Below, in pieces: positions 11,401-24,131 of a stretch of DNA of 64,000 bases. Origin of the DNA: Gymnothorax reevesii (taxonomy: Eukaryota > Chordata > Actinopteri > Anguilliformes > Muraenidae); NCBI GenBank assembly GCA_029721435.1, contig CM056583.1, positions 75,023,120 through 75,087,119 on the forward strand, in the 5' to 3' direction. The notes under the pieces were generated by a model. The model did not search any database. It was not told the origin of the DNA and was given only the letters and a program-made list of their open reading frames with translations. Each line of letters starts with the position of its first letter. Position 1 is the first letter of the stretch. Both the position numbers and the translations under genes were made by a program.

Positions 11401-13901
11401 TTTCTTGCTTGTGTAATGAGGTCATGGAGCTGTGGTAATCAGCCCTGTTCCCGGTGAGCTGCTATCCTTTAGGTATTCACTTCATCTCTAATTTGCCACA
11501 CGTGACTGTTACTAAATGGCAATTCAACAAGATCTCCTGCTGATCACTCCAGAGACTAAGGTCGGATAACATTTCTTCCATTGAAAATCCCAATTAAAAA
11601 GCATTTCAACTTCTAGCTGAATCACTTAACTCTCTGACATTTTGCATTGTTACATGGGGGCCATGAGGCCGACGAATTTTCGAAAACGTCAATAAAATGC
11701 CAAAATGTCACACTGCTCCCCTAAGCACATCAATGAAAGGAGGACTAGAAAAGTACTTCCTTTTTGAGAAACTTCAGAGTAGTATATTGATAAAAAAAAA
11801 GGAAAAATTTTTCTGCTGGAGAAGAAAGAATTGAAATTTAAAGAAAAGAAATTTCCCAGGAAAAGCAATTAATTCATCATTTCATCAATGAAGTAACCCA
11901 TATATTCCTGGAAAGGGATGCAATGGTCTCAATCCCAACATGCAGTGAGAGAGGACAGGCTGCCGATCCATCGTAATGCAAGAGAATTTAAACATACTCT
12001 CTATTTTGAGGTTACCGTATGTCATAACAGCATAACTATGAGTCAGATTCTTTCCCCGAATGGACTATGAAAAGCATATTGTTAATAAAAGAGCTGATAT
12101 TAGACAGCCATTGGAACATTTCAAAAATTATCCTTTGTTTGACTTGATAATATATCAGAATCTGACTTTCATGGTCTTCCAGAGGCTTCAAGGTTGACGA
12201 TATTTAACAGTTTTTAACAACCCAATTTAAAACTTGAACAAAAGTTAAAATAGTTGTGAAAATTTACCATAAATGTTTATTGAAAAGGCAGTGGACACCA
12301 TTTGCTGTGTTGGCCATTTGCTGTTGTCAGGCCATTGCAAGCTTTGCGGCGGGGTTCCTTATCAAATACCTTAAAGTCCCTAAAAACACAGGCGTAGTCA
12401 GAAAATATAAAGTTGGTTTTTTTATTCATGCCGGCCTCTCACAGTGCAAATACTTGAAGTACTTAAAAAAAATGTAAAAAAAAATTTCAAGAGTTCTTCG
12501 ATAACTCACAAGAGCAATGCAGGCAGTTTAGGGGAAAAAAAAAAAAAACAGGTGAGCAGTCAGTACTTTTGACTCAGTAGCCCCTCCCCTCAGGGTTAAT
12601 AATATAAGGAAAATACAGTGAACCAAGTTATTTCTTTAACCCAAAAGTATTAATAATATTTCAACTTAAATATATTATAAACAAAAATTCATTACAAAAC
12701 CAGACATGTTTCTCTCCTGCCACAAATAGTTTATAATTGCATAACGATTTAACAGAAAAAAAAAAACCGCAAATAGAGAAGTCACTTGACAGTGTTGACG
12801 CGCGCATCTTGACTATTTAGTCTGGAAGAACATTCTGCCCGGTTTGCTTAAACAATAGGAAGACCGCAGTTGTCAAGCAGTACTATCATACCAGGTAAGT
12901 GTTATGAAACAATGTATGCTTGAAATGAAGGTAGAGCTCCCAAGTGTGCACCCTTAGTTGCGCTACACAAATGGTGGGGAGAAGTGATTACTGTGCTTTT
13001 TGATATACATTGCGAGACTGAAAGGAATCGGGGAATGGATACTATGTTCGGCTGCGTGCGTGCGTAAAAGCGAACGTATATTGGTATGCGTGCGTGTGCA
13101 TGTGGGTGCGTTCTGCCCGCAGTCAGTCAGTGACGAGGACACTCCGTCACACATAAGTTCTCTCGTAAAATCTCTAGGCAGTGCTCTCAACCTTCAATTT
13201 TTCATCAGGCTTTGCAATCAAAGATGTAACATGATAAATCATTAAAATCAGAACATTCATTACACATTTTACAGGACATGCAGCATTAGTACCAGTCCTT
13301 TAGAATGTACGCCATGGTGCGAGACAGATGATGAGCTTATGCAGTGGGCGCTGTATGCATCCATGACTACTGTTGCTCCTCACTTACACTGTAAAGACTC
13401 TGATCGGATCAGTGTTCCTCACAAAAGCAGATTTTTTTTACACCCCTGATGTAGCTTTCAGACGGTAATGCATTCATTTTATTAAATATAAAAATATAAA
13501 ATATTTTACACTCGCATTGCCACTGTGGTGCCAGTAAAGTGCCTCATATAGGTGGCAGACCCTTTTGCTGTTGAAAACACCTGCAACGTATTGTTTCGGT
13601 TTTGCCCCTTGATTCATTAATAAAATCAGTGCACATTTTTAGGCTGCAGTACAAACACATTTGTCACAAAACTAATGTAGCTTTTATGCAAGGTTGTTCC
13701 CATATTACAATAGATTCTCTGAGTTTCCTTCGCCGGGTAAATCACGAGTCATAGAGATATGTTACTCCAAGGCCTAAATTTGTGTTCACCTGACAGAACA
13801 GGAAATCTCCTTTGGCTCAATGAGGTCAATATAAGTTACGTAGATGGCCACATGATCCCCGAAGCAAAATGTACACAAAGGTTGATCGTAGGATAGTGAA
13901 A
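8491..13901. other. Long unique noncoding stretch
   Basis: No exon or repeat that I can identify with confidence. Contains poly-A/T runs (10307-10316, 10796-10807, 12535-12548) and a TGCG-rich patch at 13050-13110. Short open frames are chance-length. Confidence 0.45.
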
Positions 13902-14181
13902 ATGGGGAGATCTTGTGATGTTGCTGCTTGCACCAATAATAATGCCATTCAGTCGTCTGGAAAATACGGCAAAATAAGTTTCCATCAATTTACACAAAAT
14001 AATGAAGCCCTTTTGAAAGATTGGCTTGTTAAATTAAAAGAATTGACCATGGAAAGCCATAGAAACCAACAAAACATTCTGTTCTTTGCTCAGAGCACTT
14101 CGAGAAAAGCTGCTTCACGTACCAGAAGTTCAGAAGTCAACGGTTTTGTTGCAATGAAGACTGGTTTAAAAGTGATGATTT
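13902..14181 (+). pseudogene. Broken THAP-type zinc-finger domain
   Basis: From the ATG at 13902 the frame reads MGRSCDVAACTNNN, with the C-x4-C pair (codons at 13914 and 13929) and then KISFHQF and DWLVKL, the N-terminal half of a THAP (C2CH) DNA-binding domain. The second half lies in another frame: C-S-E-H at 14087-14098, the C-x2-H zinc pair, followed by a FEKSCF-type segment. A frameshift between about 14038 and 14080, plus a stop, breaks the domain. I do not see the usual C-terminal AVPT-type box. THAP domains occur both in host transcription factors and at the N-terminus of P-element and Kolobok transposases. No transposase body is recognisable downstream. It could be a transposon fossil or a decayed single-exon gene piece. 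Confidence 0.6.
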
Positions 14182-15572
14182 AAAGAAATTAGTGGAAAAT
14201 ATATTTGCAATACAAATATTGTCCTTAAGCCTGAACGCCCCCATGACGGGTGCAGTGAATTTGCATAATAAATACATCATGTTTCTCAATAGCAACCTCG
14301 TCATGCGGCAAATCCTCTTAAAGCGAAGAAACTCGGCAAAAAGTTTGTGATGACCGTTTTTACCTAAACCAAACACAATTCAAGTGCCAAGCAAGAAAAT
14401 AAGCATCTGGCGAAACATTAAATGAAATAAGATCAGTGCTCTATTACAAGCATTTCTATTGAATTTGTGGTATGCATACAAACGATACCTCAAATGAAAG
14501 GACAGTCCACAGATTCCAATGATATAAGCCTTGTCATTTTAAATTGACACCACACTCAAAGAACAGCAGGCATACGCTTTAAATGCTACAGAGATGAGAA
14601 AAAAAATTTTCTTACCTTTGATATTTTGTCATTTAAGCTGTTTGGGGGTAAATCTGCACTTGCTATTGTTTTAGCCAGTCCATCTGAGAGTCCTCTCGCC
14701 ATTATGCTATGCACTGGAAAACCTCAGCTGTATAATCACTCAAATGGTTTGTTTTTTGTATTTTCGCTATAATTAACCGCTAAATATTCAACTGTTGTTT
14801 TCAAAGCCGGTTTATCACTGGGAATCATTGCGCCAATATGCTCAAGTTCAAACACAGCGCAGCTATACAAGTGCTAAATCGACCTGGAAATGTATAGTCT
14901 GTTGAGCAAGTGTCTTGGATAAGGTGGAGCATTTGGACCTGAGGTTCAATATCCGGCTATACATGTGACATTTCAGAGCAAGGAAATTCATATAAATAAA
15001 TAATAATTAATTCATGCATTCCCATCCCATCAAAGCCATCTTCCTGAGTTACTTTGGGGATCATGCGACTTACACTACGGTTTCTGCATTCAGAGCAATA
15101 CCTCTATTACTTCATTTAAAAAGACTGGAGAGAAAAAGCACTTATCTTAATGTACAACCCCTATGAACGAAATGTGTCCTGCCAAGTTCCTCTGGCTTTA
15201 CTCAATGCTGCCAGTAATGACCCACACAGCTCTGAGGCGTGTGACTCAGCAATGTTATTTTTAATATTTGAGTCTGGATGGATTCAGTAAAAAAACAAAC
15301 CGTAGATTCAATTTGTCGTCAGAAGGCTATGACGCGCAGTGAAATTTGGTCACACTGCAGTCAATGAGAGCATTGAAGGTTTTAAAGATTGTAATTTTCT
15401 TTGGAAATAAACATAAATCCTACTTTTTCGCTATAAAAGTTCTCCAATGTTTATTTTTGTTATTTATTTGAAAAATCATAGTATTTTTCAAGTCAAGTAT
15501 ATTGACATGGATTAACCCAAAAAGTCATTTTATTGCATCCTTGTGCTTTTAAGAGTATTAAGTATATCATTA
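14182..15572. other. Unique noncoding sequence
   Basis: Nothing recognised. If the THAP fossil belonged to a transposon, this stretch should hold the rest of it, but I see no continuous coding pattern. Confidence 0.4.
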
Positions 15573-15580
15573 AATAATAC

Positions 15581-15941
15581 GGTCAGACTTTGATGAAATG
15601 TTGCTCATAAAGGCTTTATCCAGCATGTATGTCTTCATAAATCGTGCTTTGTAAATGGTGAAAATAACACATCCTTATTCAGCATGTGATGTCAGATGTG
15701 ATATAACTGACAATGTTACTTAGCTAGTGGCTAAATGCTATAAAGGGTGATATTGTCAGCTAAGTGACATTGTTAATGTCACATCTGGCATCACATGCTG
15801 AACAAGAATGTGTTATTTCACCCTTTACAAAGCATGACATTTACTTATGTATGATTTATAAAGACATCATGTCTCATTTATGAAGGCATTATAGATGCTG
15901 TATGTAGCCTTTATGAGCAACACTTCATCTAAAGTGTGACC
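15581..15941. mobile_element. hAT-type palindromic MITE
   Basis: A 361-bp element whose halves are inverted copies. Ends are GGTCAGACTTTGATGAA and, reverse-complemented, GGTCACACTTTAGATGAAG. Flanks are AATAATAC (15573-15580) and AATTATAC (15942-15949), an 8-bp duplication with one mismatch. Shares the GGTCACACTTTA terminus with the MITE at 36299. Confidence 0.8.
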
Positions 15942-16217
15942 AATTATACTATTAATCTTGACCTGTGAATAGCTTTTCAGATTGAACCTCCAATTAATGC
16001 AGAGCCTGTGAAATAGGTTAATTTTTGAGGTTTTTAAGATTTTGGTCCCGGTTAACTATAATTAGACTTTTACAGTGGCCATTACTTAAAGGAAAAGTTC
16101 ACCCAAATATTCACTCATCATCTACTCACCCTAAGGCTAATCGAAGGGTTCATGAATTTCTTTCCTCCTCAAAACACTCTTGGAGTTACAAAGAAAAACG
16201 CCATTGAAAACAAATCC

Positions 16218-16895
16218 AAATTAACTGAGGTCATTGGAGACCACTTTTTCAAGCGTCAAAAGCAACATTTAAAAACCACAAAATGCCTCCATACTGCTCA
16301 TGCGGCGTAATCCAAGCGTCTGTTGGCCCCGACATTCAAATTTGACTCGTAAAGACTTATGTCCAATGTAGCCACTTAACTAAGAGTCAAGTTTATTTTC
16401 GCGTAAGAAGTCGACCTCGCTAAGTTGGCTGACCATATAAACGCGCTGTTCAGTCAGTAAATACTAACATTCAAAACTCGTAAAGACATCTTCTAGCCTA
16501 AATGTCCAATGTTACCACTTAGCTAGTAGCCTTGTTCATTTTCACGGAATTTAAAAGAGTTTAAAATTCAAGACCTTTAGTTGCGGTGGCCAAAGAGGGC
16601 AAATAATGCTGCAATGGCCCTAAACATCTCCAATTGGAGAAACCCACTGCAGTTTTGAATGTTAGTACTTACTGACTGAACAGCGCGTTTTAATGGTCAG
16701 CCAACTTAGCGAGGTCAACTTCTTACGTGAAAATAAACTGGACTTTTAGCTAAGTGGCTACATTGGATATAAGTCCAATTTGAATGTTGGGGCTATCGGA
16801 CGCTTGGATTACGCCGCACGAGCAGTATGGAAGCATTTTGTGCTTTTTAAATGTTGTTTTTGACGTTTGAAGAAGTGGTCTCCAATGACTTTAGT
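16218..16895. repeat. Foldback repeat with ~250-bp inverted arms
   Basis: Arm one (about 16218-16473) is inverted at about 16655-16895; matched landmarks include GGAGACCACTTTTTCAAGCG, GGCGTAATCCAAGCG, GCTAAGTTGGCTGACC and CGCTGTTCAGTCAGTAA. Loop about 180 bp. The left side extends into a repeat I remember from fish genomes (AAAAGTTCACCCAAA, 16094-16108) that has no inverted partner on the right, so the right end looks truncated. No coding content. Confidence 0.8.
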
Positions 16896-16929
16896 AGGCT
16901 GAAAGGTCATCAGGATTACTTCACGATTA

Positions 16930-18239
16930 AGACCACAATTTGAATCATGCTGCGAATCGTGATAGTGGAACCCCAGCATTAGTTACAGCCCTAGCATTCC
17001 TCCATCTTAAAAAAAAAAGTGAATATTTATTGGGGACGCTCTCCCTGGTCTTCGGAAGTTCCTTGAGTGGTAAATCTCCTTGGTTTCCACCAGCACCAGA
17101 GTGGATTGGAGTGCACAGTACAGCATGTCCCACTGCTACAAACTGCACTCCCAGTTTTGACTTAGGACTGACCACCAATCATGGCTCATCTTAATGCTCT
17201 GATATTGCTTCCCCCTTGCTTGACCCAGACCACAATTGGCCTATCTTGCCAGGGCCCCTTTCTCTTAGTGCCAACTGCAGCTAGGCTTCCTCATTAAAGT
17301 GCCATAAAAGATCTGCGTTTCGTTCTTGAACTCATGACAGAATATGCCTCAGATGTATCTTATAATGAATGTAATCTGAAGATTGTTCAATGAATAACAC
17401 TAAGATTAATATCGCTGAGCAACCTGCATAATGTTTCAGCTTTTCAGTTACATTCAGTGCAGAATTTGTTCAGCATGTTTTGTTTCTAAAAATATGTTGT
17501 AGCTGTGGGATGAGACAAAGTGGAACACAACACAGGGGAAGGGGCTGTGACCGCTCAAGTGTGAAACACACAGTATCACCATAATGGCCTCTTCAAAGCA
17601 GCCAGAGATGTAAACAAGGTTCCATTTGAAAAATTACCTAGTGCTCAATACTCCTTATTCCTGGAGTGCCAGGCTACCATTTTCAAGGAGAATCTAACAT
17701 ATTAAATGCCTAGGCTGTAATGAAAAGGTTTGAAAAATTTGGGAAATCTGCAAAATCAAATAACATCACTATTAATTAATAACCTTTTATAGTGCACTGC
17801 AAAGTTAATCCAACTGAATACCCTAAACATCTAGTTTTTCTGGATGATATTTCTGTCAAATTTGTGCTATATAGTTGTCATTCATATTTGGAATAAATCA
17901 ATAAAATGACTCCCCGTTCTGGAACTCATATCTGATTATAATTGAAGCAATGGATTTGAATACCCTCATTAGATTTCATGTGTTATATATCCCCATAAAT
18001 ACATATATATTTTTTTTAGATGATTGGCATTGCTTGATAGACAGCGGCCCATTCAGCCACTGGTTTTCTAAAGCTATCATCTGCAGTTTTTAGTGACCAA
18101 AATAAATTGTACAATGAAATATTTGTAGCGGCTTTACTTGTAAACAGATTTCAGAAAAATAATTATTGCACAATTTCAAACTTAAAAATCTGCATTTTAA
18201 TTATGGAGGTAATTTTTTTTTACCTATTTTATTAGATTT
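16930..18239. other. Noncoding, nothing recognised
   Basis: No family-level match by eye. An 84-codon open frame at 16940-17194 is mirrored by one on the other strand and has no domain signature. Confidence 0.4.
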
Positions 18240-18267
18240 TTATTATATATAGGTCATCAGAAACTCC

Positions 18268-18304
18268 TGTGTGTGCGTGTGTGTGTGTGTTTGTGTGTGC
18301 GTGC
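18268..18304. repeat. (GT)n microsatellite
   Basis: Interrupted GTGTGTG run with GC variants, followed by a short CACACG tract. Confidence 0.85.
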
Positions 18305-18459
18305 ATACACACGTGTACATGCTGATAACCTAAATATCAAAAATTAACATAAATAATTCTAATTAAACCCTGAAATCCCAGAAAGTCAACTGTCCCTTTG
18401 AGGTCATCTTTTCGGAATCACCATCCTGCAAGAAAACAACAATAACTACTGGGCACTCC

Positions 18460-18690
18460 GCAGAGCGCATACCTCCGCCATCTGTTCATGAGGTTCCAGA
18501 ATATGTTCCGGATCACTTCAAAAATTAAATCAACTCATCCTTGGATCACCGCCTATCATCCTACCAAATTTCATGCCAAACCGTTCATAACTTTCTGAGT
18601 TACGCTGTTTACAGACGGACAGAAAGCCAGATGGGCAGACAGAAAAACAAACAAAAGAAGGGAGTGAAAACATAACCTCCTTGGCGGAGA
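18460..18690. repeat. RTE-like 3' tail repeat
   Basis: Landmarks: CAGAGCGCATACCTCCGCC at the left, GGATCACCGCC in the middle, a decayed CAGACAGA simple tail (18615-18645), and ACATAACCTCCTTGGCGGAG at the right. The left and right ends are roughly inverted to each other (CCTCCGCC against GGCGGAG). Same family as 19980-20220. Probably a LINE tail or a SINE mobilised by an RTE LINE. Confidence 0.6.
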
Positions 18691-18949
18691 TAATGAAAAA
18701 ACAAATAATAATAAAACACCTCAGATGTTACCAGGTTTATGTGCTGTGCAAGAGCTGGCCTGGAGCTGGTCTGAGATAAACAGAAAGGCAAAAATAAACC
18801 TTTCAAGGCACCAACAGACCTGCAGGTATAAATTACTTTGTGAAAAAGCATTATCATTGTTGCATGGAATGAGTTGGCCTGCTTGAACACAATAAAGCAT
18901 CATAAGCTCTCATACACAAAGAAAATGGCAGCTGTGATGTTCTTAAATA

Positions 18950-19760
18950 AAAGAATTCAAGAGATTTCCGCGTTCATCCCTGTGCAAAATTTTCCTCTGA
19001 TCTTAATTGTGAAGCTTAATTCCTAGTTACTGAAGCTCTGTGAGAATAAAGCTGAGGTTTTAGGCCTGTTTAACAAGCTCTTACAACACTAGTGCACAGG
19101 CAACAATGAGAGACAGGACGTGGGCTGGTGGGGCGGATCGCTACCGCATCGTGCCGCATGCTGTATAATTTGTCATCTCATGTTAGTCTGCATGATAATA
19201 GATTGATTCTGACATTGATGTTAATTGCCTTTTTGTGCTGGGCAGAGGTAAGGATAGATAACTGTGAGAAGCTCCGAGAGTCGACCTGCCTCTTTCTGCC
19301 CGACTGGATGAATAATGTATCAGCATGTACTCTTCCCTATAATCTCGTTAGCCATCCACACTGTAAACCTGCTCTTTTCTTTTCTCCACAGGGACGATAT
19401 CTCTTTTGTGAGTCTTTTGAGACAGTCATCGCATGGGCTCAAGCTCGTGTCCGTTAGCTTTGCTTCATGATATACGGCGGTACCATAATGGATATTGGCA
19501 ATGTAGCTTACCAAACGGTCCAGCTCTTTGTTTGATGGCAGATAGTCAAAGGGCTTATGACAGAAAAAAATAAAGAAAGACTAGGCCTCCTCACTTCCTC
19601 CTTCTTCAGAAAAATGTAAAATGGGGTCTCTATGCTAAATGTGACCTTGAGTGGAATCCCCATTGTCATGTGCCGCGTTGGTCCATAATCCAGCAATATG
19701 CTGCCATAAGACATCTATCTCCATCATTCTACGCCATTTGAAATCAATTAACAGGACTTC
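18950..19760. other. Unique block, possible conserved noncoding DNA
   Basis: Non-repetitive, balanced composition. Holds a 109-codon plus frame (19128-19457) that also spans a plausible acceptor (CTTTTCTCCACAG ending 19391) and donor (GCAGAG then GTAAGG near 19248). The peptide has no recognisable domain. I leave it uncalled as coding; conserved noncoding DNA or a lineage-specific transcript are both possible. Confidence 0.3.
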
Positions 19761-19979
19761 TCACAGTGCAAATTTTATTTCACGACCACAGTAACTGAGC
19801 AGGGGAGGCAATATTTGAGTGGAAAGCAAGAGATTAGCATTACCTCAAAGGGACACCTAACCTCCAGTAATAACACACATAAATCATCTCCTGCCCTTTG
19901 TGATATACTTTCTTCTCAGTGAAATGTAAATCACATTCAACCACTCCTTTTTTGTGAGACTGTAATGCTGAAGATTAAG

Positions 19980-20218
19980 TATGAACTAGACACACTCAGA
20001 GTGCAAACCTCTTGGTAAAGAATCTTTAAAAAAGAAATTCCTGGGTTCCGGATCGTGATCTGGATCACCGCCAGAATTTAATTAATTGTTCCTTGTACCA
20101 ACCCTGTCTTCTCCTGAAAATTTCATCGAAATCCAACTTTTTCAGTAATCCTGCCAACAAACAAACAGGCAAACAAACCAACACCAACTAAAACATAACC
20201 TCCTTGGCAGAGGTAATT
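19980..20218. repeat. RTE-like 3' tail repeat
   Basis: Second copy of the 18460-18690 family: CAGAGTGCAAACCTC, GGATCACCGCCAGAATTTAA, a CAAACAGG/CAAACAAA simple tail, and ACATAACCTCCTTGGCAGAG. More complete on the left than the 1404 fragment. Confidence 0.65.
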
Positions 20219-20529
20219 TATTTTTTCCCGAAAGGCCTGAATTGTTTCAAGAGAAAGAGGGGAATAAAGCACACTAACAAAGAAGAAATGCAAAGAACAA
20301 ATACAGAATTAGCAAGGAACCATTTCTCAGACAATATATTGTTGGTAAAGGGTTACTACCATGGTTTGCAACTAATAGCACCCAGCATTTCCTTTGATTT
20401 TTATAAGATAGAGAAACTATATTTTCATTGTTTTTTACGTGTTTCCATTCTTTTAGGATTGGACTTGGAAGCCGCAGGAGAAAATGGCAGTGTGAAGGAT
20501 GACCTGCCCTCAGAAAGGCAGCCGTGTCT

Positions 20530-20880
20530 GTAATGAGGCAGACACAGCTACGCACAGTAATTCATGGAATCTTGTCTAAATTTAATAAAACATCCCTGCG
20601 TAAGCCTTAATGGGTCCAGCACCATTTCTCCATCACTTTCTAGGACTGCTGGCTATCTCATAAAAATGAATGCGGATGCAGCGGTTTGTAGTACCGTAGC
20701 TGTGCTCATCTCCTCTTGCCGTTGGCAATCTCCGCCGCAGCATTTTAAGGAATATGTTGTGGATATTGAAGACGCTTTGTGATGTCTCCCTGATACAGCC
20801 TGGTAATTTACTACCCACGGTTCTGAAAGTCATCTCCGCGGCCTCCTAATAAACACTGTGGCCGTCATGTGGAGCTTTTG
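20530..20880. other. Unique block, possible conserved noncoding DNA
   Basis: Non-repetitive, moderate GC, no convincing coding frame. Composition is unlike the decayed transposons around it. Function unknown. Confidence 0.25.
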
Positions 20881-21957
20881 AAAGAAGAATTTTGTTAGTT
20901 GTAAAGTGGTGACCCCTTAGTTTTTCTCACCAAAACAAATTCTATTGAGCTATTATTTACACAATATTTTTCAAGTGCGCATGCTGTTTTGACAATAAGG
21001 GTTATTATATTAAGGCCACTTTTTCGTGGATACACAAAGAAAAACAATATTCTGAGGCAGTGTATTTTATTTTGTTGGCAATTTGTCATTGCAGATTTCA
21101 TAATGCCAGCAATTCACTGACCTTATGTCACAGCATCTACACTAACAGTATTTTTTTTTTTTTTTTGTCAGGCTAAACCAAGAGTATGCAAAGGAAGTGC
21201 AAAGGTCCACTCCCCAGTAGAAATTCCTGAATACCTTTGTAATCACAGAACATAAAAGCATTTCCCCTGTATCTGAGCCTGAACGTGCAAGGCACTTTTG
21301 TAGATCTGATCAGTTTTCAAGGCATTGGGTTCATTCTGATGACTGACAGGGCCTCAAAACGGCTGTTTTAATAAAGAACTTTTTTATTTTATTTTATATA
21401 TTTTCATTTATATATATGTTCATTTAATTTGCACGCACTTTACCTAATGATAGAAGGGCACTGAAAGAATACTCACGTAGAGGGCAGGTTGCCATTTTCC
21501 ATTAGCTTTATTGCATGATGTCACTATCTTCAAACAAGAGTATGATTTACTGAGTTACCGTTCGCTGGATGACATTGTGCAGACTCACTTCCTATTGAAT
21601 TATCATGACACAGGGGAGGGGCAAGAGAGAGCCGCACAGAGAAGAACAGCCATGCATTATTCCCTCACTCACAGTCCCTGAAGCCATCTAATGCTCAACT
21701 TAATGTATGTGAGAGGTTTAACGGTATTGTTGTATTTAGCTTTCAGTGATAACCATTCTCCCCTGAATCAATGGGGTGTGCATTTTTTTCCCCTATTTTC
21801 CTTGGCGACCACATGGAATAGAAATTAAAATGCACGTTGATGTCACAATCTCAATCAGAACAGAGTGGTCCATAATGACTCTTCACTGCAATAACAATTT
21901 AATGAAAAACCCAATAATCAAATGCTAATCCCACACACCCACCTGAGCAAAAAAAGA

Positions 21958-21987
21958 TAAATAAATAAATAAATAAATAAATAAATA
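21958..21987. repeat. (AAAT)n microsatellite
   Basis: About seven uninterrupted AAAT units. Confidence 0.9.
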
Positions 21988-22039
21988 TCTGGCAGGATGC
22001 TGGGATATGTATAGCCTAAAGTACTGAGTATAAATCAAA

Positions 22040-22485
22040 GGCGGTCAAACTTCTCTTGTATTTTACCTTTGTAGGATGACACCTTGAGTATTCTGTGCAG
22101 TTCTGGGGACCAAACTACAAGAAATATCCAGACACTCTAGAAAAGGTTCAAAGAAGAGTCATAAAGCTATAAGACTGAATAATCTCCATCTTTTAAGTTG
22201 TATCATCTGGAGACTTAAGGGTGATCTAATTCAGGCGTTTAAATATACGTAAAAGGATTAAAAAGGTAACCATGCAGGATTATTTGAGTTACTGTTCTTT
22301 TTGCAAAACTTGGTGGTCGCAAATAGTCAATAACTAAAGAAGGGCAAATTTAGCATTGGTATTACTTGGTATTTTTTCACGGAGAGAGTGGTCATGGTGT
22401 GGAATAGCTTCCCTGCTGATATTGTAGAGGCAGAAACTAGTAGTTTTCAATATCAAGTTTGATGCAGTGCCATATCATGTAGTCC
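22040..22485 (+). mobile_element. CR1-like LINE 3' end, left part
   Basis: Decayed LINE coding tail: CAGTTCTGGGGACCAAACTA (the LEYA-x-Q-FW-P region), AAAAGGTTCAAAGAAGAGTC (LEKVQRR), GGGTGATCTAATTCAGGCG, then GTGGAATAGCTTCCCTGCTG (WNSLP) and GAGGCAGAAAC. Same family as 3686-3958 and 48995-49412. The LINE is broken at 22486 and resumes at 25766. Confidence 0.75.
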
Positions 22486-22489
22486 TTAA

Positions 22490-22716
22490 AGGGCATCTTA
22501 AGTTGTTTCCCATTGTTTTTGTTTATCAGCAAATCAGTGAGCCGCACCTTTGCAAACAAACCAAAATAGAAGGATTATCTACGCATGTAGACAAAACATT
22601 ATTTTATATGAATGAAATTGGTCATGTGACAATGCAAGATGTCAGCAAAAGCAAGTGATTTGTTTGTAAACATTGGACGATCAATGTCCCGTCTGAGAAT
22701 CGACTTTCGATGCCCT
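22490..22716. mobile_element. TTAA-flanked MITE
   Basis: A 227-bp element with imperfect inverted ends (AGGGCATCTTAAGTTG and, reverse-complemented, AGGGCATCGAAAGTCG), flanked by TTAA at 22486-22489 and 22717-22720. TTAA targets are typical of piggyBac and Kolobok superfamilies. No coding capacity. Its right TTAA is also the left edge of the large inverted-arm element. Confidence 0.7.
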
Positions 22717-22838
22717 TTAAGAGGGGCTCCGCGTAAATATTGACTGGGGTCGTGCAAGATATAAAAATCAAAAAATTTCAAATTTTGCTGAAATAATGCT
22801 TCTGGGTCACTGATTACAGATATATAAATCTTCAGTTG

Positions 22839-23254
22839 TGTTGTGTTCTGGCCTTTGGCCAGGACAGTATTGTTTATGGTTTTAACAAGTTCATGTTCCC
22901 AAGTTCTTGTTCAAGTCCATTGCTAGTTTCATGTCCTAGGTTCACGTGCTTTTCATGACCACAGTTCTTGGCTTCTTGTATATAGCGTTTTTGTTTTCCA
23001 AGCCTAGTCTTGTTATTAATAGCCTTAGTCTCGTTATTCATTTCTGTTCTGGTTTATCTCCCTGGAGTTTCCAGTGGCTTTTGTTTTTTATCGTTTTCTG
23101 ATCTTAGTTCTCAGCTCTGTGAAGCTTTCCTTAGTTTGTATTTTGCAACCCTTTGGGCCAAGATTTTTGTTGGCCCTCGTGCCAGTTTAGTTTAATTTCA
23201 ATAAATTCCCTTTCCCTTCCACCTCGCATTTGGTGTCTTCCTGATCTCGCATCA
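22839..23254 (+). mobile_element. Solo LTR with AGTTG target duplication
   Basis: A 416-bp insertion in the left arm of the large inverted-arm element. It starts TGTTGTGTTCTGG, ends CTCGCATCA, and is flanked by AGTTG (22834-22838 and 23255-23259). The uninterrupted right arm confirms that this segment is extra. An AATAAA-type signal lies near its 3' end, consistent with plus orientation. Confidence 0.85.
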
Positions 23255-24131
23255 AGTTGATTGGACAAATATTTATTTTCTAAGACGACTGAAACCGTTG
23301 AGCCCAGATCGGTCCACGGAAATCGACTAAAAACTGGGTCTGCACGTAAAAGCGTTTTTTCAGGCGACCGCTCGCTTATGCCTGAAACAGATTAAATCAT
23401 GTCTGTCATCTCCAATGCAATCTGTCATCTCCAATGCTTATCTCTCTTCAGTTTCAAAATACTTGCGCAAAAAGTAAATTTTTGACAGAGTCCTGAAATG
23501 CAATCTGTATGTATGTCATTTTCATGACCAGATTTTCCATAGTTTTCATGCCCTCTAAATCACAATTGCCGCACTGCTATTGATAAAGTCCTTTTATTTA
23601 GCAGCAACCATTCTGCCACAAAATGGCGAAATAAAATCTTGGTTCACTCTAATTCCTTCCCGCTGAGAGCTCCAAACGCAAGAACCACTTGAGAGCCCAA
23701 ATTGACCTCGTGACACTTTCAAGCTACGAGCCATAATCAGCACCAAAGACAACAGGCATCCTCTGAAGACTGAATTATTTGCTGAAATGAAGTCCCAGGT
23801 CCACATGTCTCAGGTCTTCACAAATTATATTTCCCAGGTCCTGGGGCAAAAACCGCAGCACAAAGTTTACTTTCAAGGATAAAATTGTAAAAAAAAAAAT
23901 ACTGAAAGGATGTGTGTCGTAAGAATTATAATTACCCGCCTCTGTTTCCGTGGACATAGAATCAAAATGTGCGCCTACTTCACCACTGGCAACCCATGTG
24001 TGTTAGGTCTGCGCCGGGCTAAGAATTTCGAGTAGAATGAACAAGACGAGGCGCAAATAAAAGATATCTTGTGCAAGGCATCTTTGTTGACAATTCAATC
24101 CCTTTGTTGCTAGATAAGTACTAAAGGGTTA

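Noticed and set aside
19128..19457. Two-exon gene using the GTAAGG donor and the TTTTCTCCACAG acceptor
   Set aside because: The splice signals are plausible, but the open frame runs straight through the would-be intron and the peptide has no known relatives I can name.
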